Counted from the stretch's first letter, positions 10,917-21,634 are shown. The stretch: DNA of 64,000 nucleotides from Vibrio gallicus (GCF_024346875.1 NZ_AP024871.1:1798001-1862000), one strand, 5' to 3'. A program made the numbers and translations. Notes: generated by a model from the letters alone, not told the origin.

Positions 10917-11531
10917 TTAATCAATTAAACCTAACACACGCTTTACTGGCTTGAAGCTTTTGCGATACTCGGCTATTACACCATGTTTCTCAATCGCCGC
11001 AAAATGCGCTTTAGTTGGATAGCCTTTATGTTGGGCAAAACCAAACTGTGGGTGACGCTTATCTAGTTCAACCATCTCCTGGTCTCGAACAACCTTGGCG
11101 ATAATTGACGCAGCACTTATTTCAGCAACTCGTAGGTCACCTTTAACCACGGCCTGTCCCGGCATTGCAATATTTGGTACGCGATTACCGTCAATGAGTA
11201 CAAATTCAGGGGTAACAGACAAGCCTTCAACTGCTCGTGTCATCGCCAGCATCGTTGCTTGTAATATATTTAGCTCATCGATCTCTTGTGGTGAGCATCG
11301 CCCTACAGACCAAGCTAACGCCTTATGCTGTATCTCTGGAAATAGCGCCTGTCGTTTTTTCTCAGACAGGGTTTTAGAATCCCCTAAACCTTCAATTGGA
11401 TTATTCGGGTCAAGGATAACGGCCGCAGTCACGACATCACCAACTAAGGGGCCTCGCCCAACCTCATCCACACCAGCAAACAGGGTATACCCTTGTGGGT
11501 ACACAAAGGGTTCAAAAATAGGTTTACTCAT
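10917..11531 (-). CDS. rnhB: Ribonuclease HII
   Basis: Removes single ribonucleotides and RNA primers from DNA. The 204-residue protein has the signature [14 protein letters not shown] at residues 19-32 (catalytic Asp-Glu), the third acidic residue in [10 protein letters not shown] and the fourth in [12 protein letters not shown]. The ATG follows the lpxB stop with no intervening base, so the two are translationally coupled. Together with rnhA at the left end, both RNase H types of this organism are in the window. Confidence 0.96.
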   Translation of the reverse strand: MSKPIFEPFVYPQGYTLFAGVDEVGRGPLVGDVVTAAVILDPNNPIEGLGDSKTLSEKKRQALFPEIQHKALAWSVGRCSPQEIDELNILQATMLAMTRAVEGLSVTPEFVLIDGNRVPNIAMPGQAVVKGDLRVAEISAASIIAKVVRDQEMVELDKRHPQFGFAQHKGYPTKAHFAAIEKHGVIAEYRKSFKPVKRVLGLID

Positions 11532-12674
11532 TTACTTACCAATCAAACTTAATACCGCAGCCGCAGCCTGCTTGTCCGCATCTTTGCGTATCCATTCATG
11601 CATCTGGGTGAACTTGTCTGTCACGTAGCTATTATCACCCTCAATAATCTTCTCAAGGGCGGTAGCCAAAGCTTGAGGATAACACTGTTCCATAATGAAC
11701 TCTTCTACTAGCTCTTCATCAGCCAGTAAATTAGGCAAACTATAGTATTTATTAAGCATCATGCGTTTTGCAATAAACCCTGTCAGCTTATTCACTTTAT
11801 ACGCCGTCACCATAGGACGGTTTACCAGCATTCCCTCTAGTACCGCTGTACCACAGGCTAACAATACGTAGTCGGCACTCGCCATAACATTACGCGCCGA
11901 ATTCTCTTCAATGATTTGAAAATCAAGCTCTGGGGCAACCTGCTGCCACAACTCTTCAAACTGAGCCTTACGCACTGGATTCACCGCCGAAACAATGAAT
12001 CCAATATCTGGGTGCGTTTGATGAATCAATTGACACGCACCGATAAAGTCAGCCCCCAATAATTTAACCTCAGCCCGACGACTGCCCGGCAAAACGGCTA
12101 AATATCGACGAGACGGATCTAAACCAAAGCGCGCTCGAGCTTGTTGTTTATCTGATTGCAACGGGATAGCATCAGCCAAGGTATGACCGATAAACTCACA
12201 GGCAACGTTGTACTTATCATAGAACGCTTTTTCAAAGGGAAGAAAGGCAAGTACTAGGTCGGTAGCTGCATCTATTTTAAAGATACGCTTTGGCCGCCAA
12301 GCCCAAACTGAAGGGCTGACATAATGTACGGTTTTGAGTCCCGCTTGTTTAAGCTCTAGTTCTAAGCGCAGATTGAAGTCAGGGGCATCGATACCGATAA
12401 ATACATCCGGTTGCCATTGCTTAAAGTATTTAGCCAGTTCGCGCTTAACATGCAAGATACTGCGCAGGCGGCCAACAACTTCAACTAAGCCCATTACAGC
12501 TAAGGTTTCCATTTCAAACAAGCTGTTACAGCCCAGCGCTTGCATCTTCGGCCCGCCAATCCCGACAAACTCTGCATCTGGATATTGGGCTTGGATTCCT
12601 TTGATTAAGCCTTCTCCGAGGGTATCCCCCGATAACTCCCCTACCACGATACCAATACGCAATGGTCGACTCAT
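11532..12674 (-). CDS. lpxB: Lipid-A-disaccharide synthase
   Basis: Peripheral inner-membrane GT-B (GT19) glycosyltransferase joining UDP-2,3-diacylglucosamine and lipid X to form the lipid A disaccharide. 380 residues; conserved N-terminal GELSGDTLGEGLIKG, GIDAPDFNLRL, YVSPSVWAWRPKRI and the C-terminal donor-site stretch LLACGTAVLEGMLVNRPMV. The gene is separated from lpxA by 71 bases that hold a terminator-like hairpin, with AGGAG-like Shine-Dalgarno sequence (CTAGGAGTG) before the start. It abuts rnhB directly. Confidence 0.96.
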   Translation of the reverse strand: MSRPLRIGIVVGELSGDTLGEGLIKGIQAQYPDAEFVGIGGPKMQALGCNSLFEMETLAVMGLVEVVGRLRSILHVKRELAKYFKQWQPDVFIGIDAPDFNLRLELELKQAGLKTVHYVSPSVWAWRPKRIFKIDAATDLVLAFLPFEKAFYDKYNVACEFIGHTLADAIPLQSDKQQARARFGLDPSRRYLAVLPGSRRAEVKLLGADFIGACQLIHQTHPDIGFIVSAVNPVRKAQFEELWQQVAPELDFQIIEENSARNVMASADYVLLACGTAVLEGMLVNRPMVTAYKVNKLTGFIAKRMMLNKYYSLPNLLADEELVEEFIMEQCYPQALATALEKIIEGDNSYVTDKFTQMHEWIRKDADKQAAAAVLSLIGK

Positions 12675-12693
12675 GCCACAACACTCCTAGATA

Positions 12694-12724
12694 AACAAAA
12701 AAGATCGCCCTAAAGCGATCTTTT
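12694..12724 (-). terminator. Intra-operon terminator between lpxA and lpxB
   Basis: 10-bp stem AAAAGATCGC (12699-12708) with GCGATCTTTT (12715-12724) and a 6-base loop, followed on the minus strand by a run of T. It should reduce lpxA-to-lpxB readthrough. Confidence 0.75.
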
Positions 12725-12745
12725 ATCAACTAAACCAATCTAATT

Positions 12746-13537
12746 TTAGCGAATAATACCGCGTTTTACGTCATTATTTAGATAATCAAGAAATTGCTTA
12801 ACCGCCGGATATTGTTCCGCTTCTTTTGCGATTTCTTGTTTCGCTTCGTCAAAGCTTAGTCCTGCGCGATACAAGGTTTTAAATGCACGACGTACTGCTA
12901 AGATATCTTGCTTTTCAAATCCACGACGCTTCATACCTTCGGAGTTAATACCGATAGGACTACAGTGGTTACCTTGCGCCATAACAAACGGCGGTACATC
13001 TTGAGCAACGGTTGATCCGCCACCAATAAAGGCATGCGCACCTAAGGTACAGAACTGATGCACAGGTACTAAAGCAGTCAGGATGACATAGTCTTGCACT
13101 GTTACGTGTCCAGCAAGGGTGGCATTGTTACCAAGAATAACGTTATCACCAATAACACAGTCGTGTGCAATATGAGCATTCACACAGAATAGGTTGTCAC
13201 TACCTACTTGTGTAATCCCCTTATCTTGAACTGTACCGCGATGCATCTGCACGCTTTCACGGATAACATTTCGATCGCCAACAATAAGCTTGGTATCTTC
13301 GCCTTGATATTTTTTATCTTGGTTTTCTTCACCAACAATAGCAAAGGAGAATACACGGTTACCGTTACCGATGGTGGTATTACCCTTAATCACAACGTGC
13401 GACATAATCTCGTTGTTTTCACCAATTTCAATGTTGCCACTGATATAGGTAAATGGTCCTACGGTGGTGTTAGCACCAATTTTTACATCGCCTTCAATAA
13501 CTGCAGTAGGGTGAATAGTTGCAGAGGGATCAATCAT
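12746..13537 (-). CDS. lpxA: UDP-N-acetylglucosamine O-acyltransferase
   Basis: First step of lipid A synthesis: transfers a 3-hydroxyacyl chain from ACP to the 3-OH of UDP-GlcNAc. 263 residues, as in E. coli. It starts IDPSATIHPTAVIEGDV and runs through left-handed parallel beta-helix hexapeptide repeats to about residue 190; the catalytic His is in the NAHIAHDCVIGDN stretch. An in-frame extension of 8 residues upstream is not supported because this ATG lies 2 bases after the fabZ stop. Trimeric and cytosolic by family. Confidence 0.97.
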   Translation of the reverse strand: MIDPSATIHPTAVIEGDVKIGANTTVGPFTYISGNIEIGENNEIMSHVVIKGNTTIGNGNRVFSFAIVGEENQDKKYQGEDTKLIVGDRNVIRESVQMHRGTVQDKGITQVGSDNLFCVNAHIAHDCVIGDNVILGNNATLAGHVTVQDYVILTALVPVHQFCTLGAHAFIGGGSTVAQDVPPFVMAQGNHCSPIGINSEGMKRRGFEKQDILAVRRAFKTLYRAGLSFDEAKQEIAKEAEQYPAVKQFLDYLNNDVKRGIIR

Positions 13538-13539
13538 AT

Positions 13540-13992
13540 TTAGAATTCTCGACGGGCACATTTTAGTTCAGCAGAACACACTACTTCACCATCAACCTTG
13601 GCAACACCGTTAAACATAGCGATACCACGACGGTTTTTCAGCAGTTCTACCTCGATAATCATCTGATCTCCAGGAGTAACCGGCTTTCTGAATTTAGCTT
13701 GATCAACACTCGCAAAGTAATAAAGCTCGTTCTCTTTTGGTTCACCGAAGGTTTTGAATGCTAGCAATCCAGTAGCTTGCGCCATAGCTTCAAGAATAAG
13801 AACGCCAGGGAACACAGGCAATTGCGGGAAATGACCAGTAAACTGTGGCTCATTATAAGACACGTTTTTTAAACCAACTAGATATTTACCTTCTTCAAAG
13901 TCCGTCACACGATCGATTAATAAAAAAGGATAGCGATGAGGAAGAAGTGATTGTATCTCGGTAATATCCATGGTCTTTTTTTCAGAAGTCAA
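13540..13992 (-). CDS. fabZ: 3-hydroxyacyl-ACP dehydratase
   Basis: Dehydrates (3R)-hydroxyacyl-ACP in the fatty acid elongation cycle and competes with LpxA for hydroxyacyl-ACP. 150 residues in a hot-dog fold: [14 protein letters not shown], then the active-site region [25 protein letters not shown] carrying the catalytic His and Glu. It sits between lpxD and lpxA as in E. coli and is tightly joined to lpxA (2-base gap). Its upstream spacer carries a terminator and an inverted repeat, so an own promoter is likely. Confidence 0.97.
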   Translation of the reverse strand: MTSEKKTMDITEIQSLLPHRYPFLLIDRVTDFEEGKYLVGLKNVSYNEPQFTGHFPQLPVFPGVLILEAMAQATGLLAFKTFGEPKENELYYFASVDQAKFRKPVTPGDQMIIEVELLKNRRGIAMFNGVAKVDGEVVCSAELKCARREF

Positions 13993-14039
13993 AGTTTAGT
14001 TCCTTTCGTAGAATGCTTTATTTTATGGGGAATTATATA

Positions 14040-14113
14040 CCCAAGCTACTTCAAGGTGCACGTTTCCGTAAAAAATTGTTAAATTTCTGACCTGCAACTT
14101 GAGGTGGTTTGGA
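14040..14113. repeat. Imperfect extragenic inverted repeat (Vibrio-type)
   Basis: The arm at 14040-14062 (begins CCCAAGCTACTTCAAGG) is the reverse complement, with about five mismatches, of the arm at 14091-14113 (begins CCTGCAACTTGAGGTGG). They flank a 28-base AT-rich centre. It is the only copy I see in the window. From memory similar sequences recur between genes in Vibrio genomes; that part needs a search. Confidence 0.6.
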
Positions 14114-14117
14114 TTAA

Positions 14118-14142
14118 AAAGGCCTGCATTATGCAGGCCTTT
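14118..14142 (-). terminator. Terminator downstream of lpxD
   Basis: Perfect 12-bp palindromic stem AAAGGCCTGCAT with a one-base centre, followed on the minus strand by TTTTTAATCC. It lies 17 bases past the lpxD stop and before fabZ. Confidence 0.8.
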
Positions 14143-14159
14143 GGAATGAATTGCGACAC

Positions 14160-15182
14160 TTAAGGGGTTACCTTTTTCTCCAATTGATTCAATCGATGGA
14201 GTATATCCTCTAAGCGATTCAATCTCGCAACCGACTTTCGCCATTCTCTATTCGGTTGAGCAGGCATACCGGACGAGTATACGCCCTTCTCAGTAATACT
14301 TTTCAGAATCATCGCTCGGCCAGAGATCATAGTGCCATCGGTAATCTCAAGATGACCAGAAATTGCCGCGCCACCACCAATGATACAGTATTTACCGATG
14401 TGAGTACTGCCACCAACCACTGTACCACCCGCAATACACGAGCCATAACCGATATGAACGTTATGCCCAATTTGCAATTGGTTATCTAAAATAACGTTAC
14501 TTTCGATAATTGTATCTTCGAGGGCACCTCGGTCGACAGTGGTACTAGCACCAATTTCAACGCGATCACCGATTACCACAGTACCGGTTTGAGGGATCTT
14601 AATCCACTCTCCACGTTCATTTGCATAGCCAAAGCCGTCGGCGCCAATAACACAGCCAGAATGAAACACACACTTTTCACCTACTTCTACATGATGATAA
14701 AGCGTGCTATTTGCCCATAGCAGAGTCTGAGCTCCTACCTTAGCATTACGACCAACATAGGCGCCCGCACCGATAGAAGCGCCATCACCGATTACGGCAC
14801 CAGATTCGATAGTGGCATTGGGACCAACCGAGACGTTTTCACCCACTATAGCATCGCTAGCAATATGTGCAGAGGTTGCGATACCAACCGCAGGCAACTC
14901 AGGTATATCAAGTGCTTGAGCTACTTTAGCAAATGCGACATATGGGTCTGCAACCACTAATACGTTGCCATTGCACAAATCAAGCTCACTTTGCTTAACC
15001 ATGACCACTGACGCCTGACACTCACTAAGCTGCTTTTTATAGCGAGGATTAGACATAAATGTCACTTGCCCTGGTTGCGCTTTATCCATCGCAGCCACAG
15101 AAGAAACACTAACCTCGGCATCACCATGTAGTGTGCCTCCGGTTAACTGTTCGAGTTGTTTTAGAGTCAGTGTTGTTGTCAT
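14160..15182 (-). CDS. lpxD: UDP-3-O-acylglucosamine N-acyltransferase
   Basis: Third step of lipid A synthesis: N-acylation of UDP-3-O-acylglucosamine from hydroxyacyl-ACP. 340 residues: an N-terminal uridine-binding domain ([25 protein letters not shown]), then hexapeptide-repeat beta-helix (for example [21 protein letters not shown]) with the catalytic His region [12 protein letters not shown], and a C-terminal helix [18 protein letters not shown]. The start lies 6 bases after the skp stop, so skp-lpxD are co-transcribed. A terminator follows it. Confidence 0.97.
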   Translation of the reverse strand: MTTTLTLKQLEQLTGGTLHGDAEVSVSSVAAMDKAQPGQVTFMSNPRYKKQLSECQASVVMVKQSELDLCNGNVLVVADPYVAFAKVAQALDIPELPAVGIATSAHIASDAIVGENVSVGPNATIESGAVIGDGASIGAGAYVGRNAKVGAQTLLWANSTLYHHVEVGEKCVFHSGCVIGADGFGYANERGEWIKIPQTGTVVIGDRVEIGASTTVDRGALEDTIIESNVILDNQLQIGHNVHIGYGSCIAGGTVVGGSTHIGKYCIIGGGAAISGHLEITDGTMISGRAMILKSITEKGVYSSGMPAQPNREWRKSVARLNRLEDILHRLNQLEKKVTP

Positions 15183-15188
15183 AGTTAA

Positions 15189-15698
15189 TTACTTAAGCTC
15201 GTCGATTACTTTTTTAGATAGATCTAATTCTGGTTTAGCATATTGCAACGCTTGTGCATCGATAACCATATCTACGCCTTCACGCTCAGCAACCTTAGAT
15301 ACTGCATCTTGGATTGCTTTAAATAGCTTTTGCTTCTCTTCTGCTTCACGACGTTTACCGTCACGCTCTAGAGACTGCCCTTTTAATTTGTATTCAGCCT
15401 GAAGACCTGCAATCTCAATTTGTAGCTGACGAACACCGTCGTCACCAAGCAGTGATGCATCGCGGCGAGCTTTATCAGCCTTAGATTTGATTTTATCTTC
15501 TAATGTCTTCATTTCAGCACTGCGATCTTTAAACTCTTCTTGTAGCTTCTTAAGTACTGCCTCACGCTGAGGTAGTTCTTGGAAGATTTGAGCTGTGTTC
15601 ACATAAGCAACCTTCTGTGCGGCTTCTGCTGCGTGTGCTACCAACGATGAAGTCAGTACAACTAGGCTTAAGCCAGCGGCTTTAATTAATTTTTTCAA
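15189..15698 (-). CDS. skp: Periplasmic chaperone Skp (OmpH family)
   Basis: Trimeric jellyfish-shaped chaperone that holds unfolded outer-membrane proteins in the periplasm for delivery to BamA. 169 residues with a signal peptide (LIKAAGLSLVVLTSSLVAHA) cut before AEAAQKVAYVN, a long charged coiled-coil arm (about residues 50-120, rich in Lys/Glu) and the closing VDMVIDAQALQYAKPELDLSKKV. It lies between bamA and lpxD, its usual place. Confidence 0.95.
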   Translation of the reverse strand: MKKLIKAAGLSLVVLTSSLVAHAAEAAQKVAYVNTAQIFQELPQREAVLKKLQEEFKDRSAEMKTLEDKIKSKADKARRDASLLGDDGVRQLQIEIAGLQAEYKLKGQSLERDGKRREAEEKQKLFKAIQDAVSKVAEREGVDMVIDAQALQYAKPELDLSKKVIDELK

Positions 15699-15715
15699 AA
15701 TTTCTATCCTTAATT

Positions 15716-18154
15716 TTAGAAGGTTCTACCAATGGTGAAAGTAAAGACTTCTTCGTCATCACCTTCATAAATTTTCACCGGAGTTGCCAACGAGAAGACC
15801 AAAGGTCCCATCGGAGACATCCATTGCAGTGCCGCACCAACAGAGCCACGGAATGCAAATGGGTCAGAATAATCATAATAATACTCAGAACCCGGTAAGT
15901 TTTTATCAATATTTACGTCTTGGAATTCAGTATCCCAAACACTTGCCACATCAAAGAAGACACTCGTTCGAATTTGACTACGCACCCCTTCACTAGCAAA
16001 TGGTGTAGGTACGATTAGCTCGATACTACCTAGCATAGTGGCGTTACCACCAGCTGATTCATCTGTAGATGAGTAGCAAGGGTTGTTACCTGCTGTGTTA
16101 CCAGAACAACCTGACGCATCATCGTAAACCGCACGTGGACCTACAGAGTTTGAGCCAAAGCCACGCAGGGTACTGAAACCACCTGCATAGAAGTTCTCAT
16201 AGAATGGGAACAAGTTGTCATTGCCACCCGTCTGTCCATAACCATTACCATAACCCAAACGTCCACGGAATAGCAGAGTAAAGGATTGCGACTTGTTCAG
16301 CGGGAAGTACTGGCGTGCATCGTACTGAATTTTATAGTACTGCGCATCCGAACCTGGAACCGTAATCTTAGTCGTCAAACGTTGGTGGTTACCCGATGTA
16401 GGGAAAATACTTCGGTTTAGATTGTTACGCGTCCAAGTCAGAGAAATATCAAAATCGTCAGTATCAAGGGTATTATTTAACGCATCGTAGTTACTACCTT
16501 GCGATTGTAAGAATTTCTCAATCTGTACGTACGGGTCTAGGTTAGATAGGCTGTTGTGTGTATAGCCAACACCGAGCTCGACAAAGTTTAGTTCATCAAA
16601 CGGGAAACCCCAGGTCAATGAACCGCCGTAACTCTCATTGGTATAATCAACAATACCAGCTTCAGAGGCTTCAAACATATTGTAGAAAACCTTACCACCG
16701 AGACTTACGCCATCAAGGTTCCAATACGGGTCACGATACTCAAGGCTGATATTCTTTTGGTAATCGTTCATCATTGCGTTGATGCCGACACGGTTACCAG
16801 AACCTAAGAAGTTATCTTGCTGCAGGCCTACTTGGAAGCTAATACCTGACTCAGTACCATAGCCAACACCGAAGTTGACACTGCCTGAGTTTGCCTCTTT
16901 AACCGTATAAATCACATCAACCTGATCGGTAGTGCCTGGCACACGAGCGGTTTGTACATCCACGGTTTCAAAGAAGCCCAATCGGTTAAGACGAGTCTTG
17001 CCGGTTTCTAAAGACTTAGAGTTAAGCCAAGCGCCTTCCATTTGACGCATTTCACGACGCAAAACCTCATCTTTAGTGGTGTTGTTACCCATAAAACGAA
17101 TATCACGTACGTAGATACGTGCACCAGGGTCTACGTTTACAACTAACGATACCGTGTTATCTTCGTCATTAAATTCTGGAATAGTACGAACCTCTGGATA
17201 AGCATACCCAGACTCACCAAGCTCACGCTTAATAGATTCTTCCATAGCAGTAACCGAAGCTCCGCTATAAACATCACCCTTAGCAAATGGGTTCATAGCT
17301 TCAAACGCTTCACGTTTACCAATGAGCTTGCCGCGGATCTCGACATTGCTAACGGTATACTGCTCACCCTCGTCTAAGAACAAGGTGATATAAACGCCTT
17401 TCTTATCAGGGGAGATAGCCACCTGGCTAGAATCAACCTTGAATTTTAGGTAGCCGCGGTCAAGGTAATAGGATTTTAGTGCTTCCAGATCACCAGCTAA
17501 TACCTGTTTCTGATATTTGTCATCGGCTAAGAAGTTCCACCACGGCACATTAACGTTTAGGTTAAAGCGCGACAGTAGCTCCTTATCCGTAAACACGTCA
17601 TTGCCAATAAAGTTGATTTGCTGAATTTTGGCTGACACGCCCTCAGAAAAAACAAACTTTAGGTCGGCGCGATTTCGCGGCAACGGGGTCACGACAGCTT
17701 GTACTGAAGCGTTATATTTACCAACGCTGTAATAAAAGTCTTCAAGGCCTTTTTCAATAGTGCTTAGCGTGGTGCGATCAAGCGCCTCACCAACTCGAAC
17801 CCCGGAGGATTTGAGGTTCTGGCTCAATTGATCTTCTTCGATGGCCTTGTTACCGGAAAAGGATATGCTCGCAATGGTCGGGCGCTCTTTAACGCGCACC
17901 ACAAGCACATTGCCGTCACGCAATACCTTTACATCTTCGTAGTTGCCGGATTGATATAAGGACTGGATAATTTCAGAGACATCCTTAGTTCCTACAGTAT
18001 CACCAACACGAACGGGCATCTCAAGCAATGCAGCCCCAAGAGCAACACGTTGAAGCCCTTCAATTTTTATATCTTCTACTACAAAGTTCCCTGCAGCGTG
18101 CACAGCACTACTACATAAAAGTAAACCGGTAAGCAGTAAACGTTTTAACGACAT
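15716..18154 (-). CDS. bamA: Outer-membrane protein assembly factor BamA
   Basis: Central, essential component of the BAM complex, which folds beta-barrel proteins into the outer membrane. 812 residues: signal peptide ([17 protein letters not shown]), five POTRA domains through about residue 420 (first begins [14 protein letters not shown]), then a 16-stranded Omp85 barrel including the conserved loop-6 motif in [15 protein letters not shown] and ending with FTFTIGRTF, whose terminal aromatic is the outer-membrane signal. Between rseP (42 bases upstream) and skp. Confidence 0.97.
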   Translation of the reverse strand: MSLKRLLLTGLLLCSSAVHAAGNFVVEDIKIEGLQRVALGAALLEMPVRVGDTVGTKDVSEIIQSLYQSGNYEDVKVLRDGNVLVVRVKERPTIASISFSGNKAIEEDQLSQNLKSSGVRVGEALDRTTLSTIEKGLEDFYYSVGKYNASVQAVVTPLPRNRADLKFVFSEGVSAKIQQINFIGNDVFTDKELLSRFNLNVNVPWWNFLADDKYQKQVLAGDLEALKSYYLDRGYLKFKVDSSQVAISPDKKGVYITLFLDEGEQYTVSNVEIRGKLIGKREAFEAMNPFAKGDVYSGASVTAMEESIKRELGESGYAYPEVRTIPEFNDEDNTVSLVVNVDPGARIYVRDIRFMGNNTTKDEVLRREMRQMEGAWLNSKSLETGKTRLNRLGFFETVDVQTARVPGTTDQVDVIYTVKEANSGSVNFGVGYGTESGISFQVGLQQDNFLGSGNRVGINAMMNDYQKNISLEYRDPYWNLDGVSLGGKVFYNMFEASEAGIVDYTNESYGGSLTWGFPFDELNFVELGVGYTHNSLSNLDPYVQIEKFLQSQGSNYDALNNTLDTDDFDISLTWTRNNLNRSIFPTSGNHQRLTTKITVPGSDAQYYKIQYDARQYFPLNKSQSFTLLFRGRLGYGNGYGQTGGNDNLFPFYENFYAGGFSTLRGFGSNSVGPRAVYDDASGCSGNTAGNNPCYSSTDESAGGNATMLGSIELIVPTPFASEGVRSQIRTSVFFDVASVWDTEFQDVNIDKNLPGSEYYYDYSDPFAFRGSVGAALQWMSPMGPLVFSLATPVKIYEGDDEEVFTFTIGRTF

Positions 18155-18196
18155 ATCGACTACTAATTTCCTATAAAAACACGCTGCCGTTTAAAT

Positions 18197-19552
18197 TCAC
18201 AGACGCATAAAATCGTTCAAGATCGCAATAGACATTAAGGCAAAAATAATCACACCGCCTACTCGATACCCCACATCTTGGATTTTTTCAGGTACCGGAC
18301 GACGAATCACTGCCTCAATTGCGAAAAATAACAGATGCCCACCGTCCAAAATCGGTAGTGGCACCAGATTGATAATCCCTAAATTTATGCTGATAAGCGC
18401 TAAAAAGCCTAAGAAATAGACCAGTCCATAGTCAGCAGTAGCTCCCGCTCCTTTTGCAATAGAGATAGGGCCACTCAAGTTATTAAGACCGACGTCTCCA
18501 ACAACCAGTTTTTTAAGCATGGTCAAGGTTAACCCTACTACCTGCTTAGTTTTTTCTATCGCTTTACCAACTGCCTCTATCGGTCCAAACCTAAGGTCGA
18601 ATCGATAATCAGCTGGCCAAGCATCAAATGTGGGCGAAATACCGGCAAAGCCAATGTCATCATTACGCCCCTTTCGTTGTTCAGGGATTAACGTGAGTTG
18701 CTCTATAGCACCATCTCTATCAACAGCTAGAGATAAAGAGCGCTCCGGATTATCGCGGATTATTGAGGCAAACTCTTGCCACTGCGTCACAGACTTGTCA
18801 TTTACTGATAAAATGGTATCACCAACCAATAAACCCGCCTTGGAAGCAGCCCCTCCCTCTTGAACACTGGCAAGGGTCAAATGAACCGCAGGTGAAAACG
18901 GTCTAAAGCCAAGCGTTGACATTGCTGACTCAGTTTCTGGGTCAAACGACCAGCTCTTGAGGTCTAAAGTGTATTGTTTTTCGACCCCTAACTCAGCAGA
19001 TGAAGCAAGGGTCATAGTCATGTGATCATCGCCAATCTTGGCAATTAATCCCATGTTAACCGATTCCCAATCTGCGGTTTTGACGCCATTTACCGCCTTA
19101 AGTTCCATTCCAGACTCAATTCCAGCTTGAGCGACAATAGAATTGGGGGTTACCTCACCAATTACAGGCTTTACTGCTGGTATTCCAATTAAGAACACCA
19201 ACCAATAGGCAAGAATTGCAAATAGGAAATTGGCTATAGGTCCAGCTGCCACAATCGCACTACGCTGAGCAAGAGGTTTATGATCAAATGCGAGATGCTT
19301 CTCTGATTCAGAGACCTCATCGATACGACCATCTAGCATCTTGACATAGCCGCCAAGAGGTATAATTGAAATAGAATATTCGGTGCCGTCTTTACCTATC
19401 TTATTCCAGATAGATTTACCGAAGCCGATTGAAAATTTATGGACCTTCACGCCACAACGACGAGCAACCCAGAAATGTCCGTATTCATGTACTGCAACTA
19501 AAATGCCTAGGGCGACTACAAAAGCCGCAAAATTCCATAAAACGGTAGTCAT
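18197..19552 (-). CDS. rseP: Intramembrane zinc metalloprotease RseP (site-2 protease)
   Basis: Cleaves RseA within the membrane to release sigma-E, and removes signal peptide remnants. From this ATG the protein has 451 residues with the zinc motif HEYGH at 22-26, as in E. coli. Two PDZ domains follow (about 125-200 and 225-300, one includes AGLLVGDTILSVND). The third zinc ligand region is NLVPLPILDGGHLL and the last membrane segment is near the C-terminus. A GTG three codons upstream could also start. Located beside its pathway partner bamA, whose expression depends on sigma-E in relatives. Confidence 0.95.
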   Translation of the reverse strand: MTTVLWNFAAFVVALGILVAVHEYGHFWVARRCGVKVHKFSIGFGKSIWNKIGKDGTEYSISIIPLGGYVKMLDGRIDEVSESEKHLAFDHKPLAQRSAIVAAGPIANFLFAILAYWLVFLIGIPAVKPVIGEVTPNSIVAQAGIESGMELKAVNGVKTADWESVNMGLIAKIGDDHMTMTLASSAELGVEKQYTLDLKSWSFDPETESAMSTLGFRPFSPAVHLTLASVQEGGAASKAGLLVGDTILSVNDKSVTQWQEFASIIRDNPERSLSLAVDRDGAIEQLTLIPEQRKGRNDDIGFAGISPTFDAWPADYRFDLRFGPIEAVGKAIEKTKQVVGLTLTMLKKLVVGDVGLNNLSGPISIAKGAGATADYGLVYFLGFLALISINLGIINLVPLPILDGGHLLFFAIEAVIRRPVPEKIQDVGYRVGGVIIFALMSIAILNDFMRL

Positions 19553-19563
19553 AAGATCCACTC

Positions 19564-20760
19564 TTAAGTTAGGTGCTCTCGCGCTAGTATTCGTGCCATT
19601 CTATCTAGCTCTATCAAGCTTTCCAAGCTATCCAGTTGGGTTGCGTGTTCAGTTGCACAAACCTTGTTCATTACAGCGGCATTTACCTTAGCAATATCAG
19701 TAAATGCGATGCGGCGAGCTAAAAAAGCCTCTACAGCAATCTCATTTGCAGCATTGAGTGCTGTTGTTGCATGTTGCCCACTATAACAAGCTTCAATCGC
19801 CAGCTCCAAACACGGATATCGTGAGAAGTCTGGTTCAAGGAAGCTAAGTTCACCAACCTTAGTAAAATCAAGTGCTTTAACCCCAGCAGAGATACGTTGC
19901 GGATAAGCAAGAGTCAAGGCAATAGGTGTACACATATCCGGCTCACCAAGCTGTGCTAAGGTAGAGCCATCCTTATATTGAACCATTGAATGAATAACAG
20001 ATTGCGGGTGAATAAGCACCTGTAATTGTTGCTTATTGGCGTTAAACAGCCAGCGAGCCTCAATATATTCAAGTCCCTTATTCATCATAGTTGCTGAGTC
20101 AACTGAGATCTTAGGCCCCATAGACCAATTTGGATGAGCTATCGCTTGCTCAGGCGTTACATTAGGGAGTGTATCAACTGCGCTATAACGGAACGGTCCG
20201 CCAGAGCCCGTCAATAAGATACGCTCAACGCCAGCTTGATTTAGATCGCAATGGCCTAAATCAGTTTGTATGTTTTGCGGTAAGCATTGGAAAATAGCAT
20301 TGTGTTCACTATCTACTGGTAATAACTCTGCACCGTGTTGTTTTACAGCATCAACAAACAGTTGACCTGACATGACTAAGGCTTCTTTATTTGCCAGCAG
20401 TACACGTTTACCTGCAGTTACCGCAGCCATAGTTGAACGCAATCCAGCAGCTCCAACAATCGCCGCCATCACCATGTCTACCTGTGGCGCGGAAGCGACA
20501 AAGCACATTCCCTCATCGCCAGATAGAACTTCTGTCTTCAATCTAGCAGAGCTGAGCGCAGCCTTAAGCTTGAGCGCACTATCATCATTGGCCATCACCG
20601 CATATTCAGGCTGCCACAGCTTACATAGCTTGAGCATCTTCTGAACATTGCTACCCGCCGCTAATGCGAACACCTGATAATGTTCAGGGTTTTGGGCGAT
20701 AACCTTGAGGGTACTTGAACCAATAGATCCAGTAGCACCCAATATAGATATGTTTTGCAT
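19564..20760 (-). CDS. ispC: 1-deoxy-D-xylulose 5-phosphate reductoisomerase
   Basis: Second and committing enzyme of the MEP isoprenoid pathway (also called dxr): NADPH-dependent conversion of DXP to MEP. 398 residues: NADPH site [13 protein letters not shown] near the N-terminus, [18 protein letters not shown], the metal- and substrate-binding [11 protein letters not shown] (Asp, Glu) and LTGSGGPFR, and [13 protein letters not shown]. Lies between cdsA and rseP with short gaps. The first pathway enzyme, Dxs, is encoded at 49-51 kb in this window. Confidence 0.97.
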   Translation of the reverse strand: MQNISILGATGSIGSSTLKVIAQNPEHYQVFALAAGSNVQKMLKLCKLWQPEYAVMANDDSALKLKAALSSARLKTEVLSGDEGMCFVASAPQVDMVMAAIVGAAGLRSTMAAVTAGKRVLLANKEALVMSGQLFVDAVKQHGAELLPVDSEHNAIFQCLPQNIQTDLGHCDLNQAGVERILLTGSGGPFRYSAVDTLPNVTPEQAIAHPNWSMGPKISVDSATMMNKGLEYIEARWLFNANKQQLQVLIHPQSVIHSMVQYKDGSTLAQLGEPDMCTPIALTLAYPQRISAGVKALDFTKVGELSFLEPDFSRYPCLELAIEACYSGQHATTALNAANEIAVEAFLARRIAFTDIAKVNAAVMNKVCATEHATQLDSLESLIELDRMARILAREHLT

Positions 20761-20778
20761 ATTGAATACGGTTTTCCG

Positions 20779-21624
20779 TTACTGCATCAAAAAGTAAAGT
20801 ACTGCAAATACAGGGAAGGCGGCAGTAAGGCTATCTACACGGTCCAAAATTCCACCGTGTCCAGGGATAATATTGCTGCTATCTTTGATTCCTGCCACAC
20901 GCTTAAACATACTTTCAACCAAGTCACCAAGCACGGAAATCACTACCGTAACTAGGGTGATGAGCACCATTAATCCTGGACTAGAAAAATGTAAGTCAAA
21001 CCACAGGGTCAAACCCCACCCTACAATCATAGCGACTATCACACCACCGATAAGGCCTTCGATAGTTTTATTTGGGCTTACACTCGGTGCCATTTTATGC
21101 TTACCGAAGCTGCGCCCTGCAAAATAAGCACCGCTATCCGCGGCCCACACTAGTGCGCACACATACATTACGAGCTTAGCACCATAATAAAAATCGGTAT
21201 CAATACTAATGGCACGCAACGCCACAATGCTCCAGAAAAATGGGACTAGGGTCAAAAGACCAAACACAAACCGCAGCAGGTCTGACTCTTTCCATAAAAC
21301 GGCTGACTTGGGGTAACTGATTGCAAGTGCACTGGCGATAAGCCACCAAATGGCTCCACCTGCAACAATAATTAATAGTGCGCCACCCAATTCAGACTGC
21401 TTAACAAAGCTCTCGGGGATAAACAGAAAAGGAACCAAGAAAGTGGCAAATAACAGTACCATCTTTTGCGCTCGTGAACCCATTTCGACAAATTGAGTCC
21501 ACTCCCACAGCCCCAGTAATGTAATAAAGCCCAACATCAGCATAAAGCCGACTAATGGGAGCTTAAATACACCGAGGATAACCAGAGGCGCTAAAATCAG
21601 TGCCGTAATAATACGTTGCTTCAA
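20779..21624 (-). CDS. cdsA: Phosphatidate cytidylyltransferase (CDP-diacylglycerol synthase)
   Basis: Integral inner-membrane enzyme making CDP-diacylglycerol from CTP and phosphatidic acid, the precursor of all phospholipids. 281 residues with about eight hydrophobic segments. The C-terminal signature SMFKRVAGIKDSSNIIPG, continuing HGGILDRVDSL, matches the CdsA family pattern with its conserved Lys-Asp and His-Gly-Gly. In the uppS-cdsA-ispC order typical of proteobacteria, 10 bases after uppS. Confidence 0.96.
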   Translation of the reverse strand: MKQRIITALILAPLVILGVFKLPLVGFMLMLGFITLLGLWEWTQFVEMGSRAQKMVLLFATFLVPFLFIPESFVKQSELGGALLIIVAGGAIWWLIASALAISYPKSAVLWKESDLLRFVFGLLTLVPFFWSIVALRAISIDTDFYYGAKLVMYVCALVWAADSGAYFAGRSFGKHKMAPSVSPNKTIEGLIGGVIVAMIVGWGLTLWFDLHFSSPGLMVLITLVTVVISVLGDLVESMFKRVAGIKDSSNIIPGHGGILDRVDSLTAAFPVFAVLYFLMQ

Positions 21625-21634
21625 AAGATATTCC

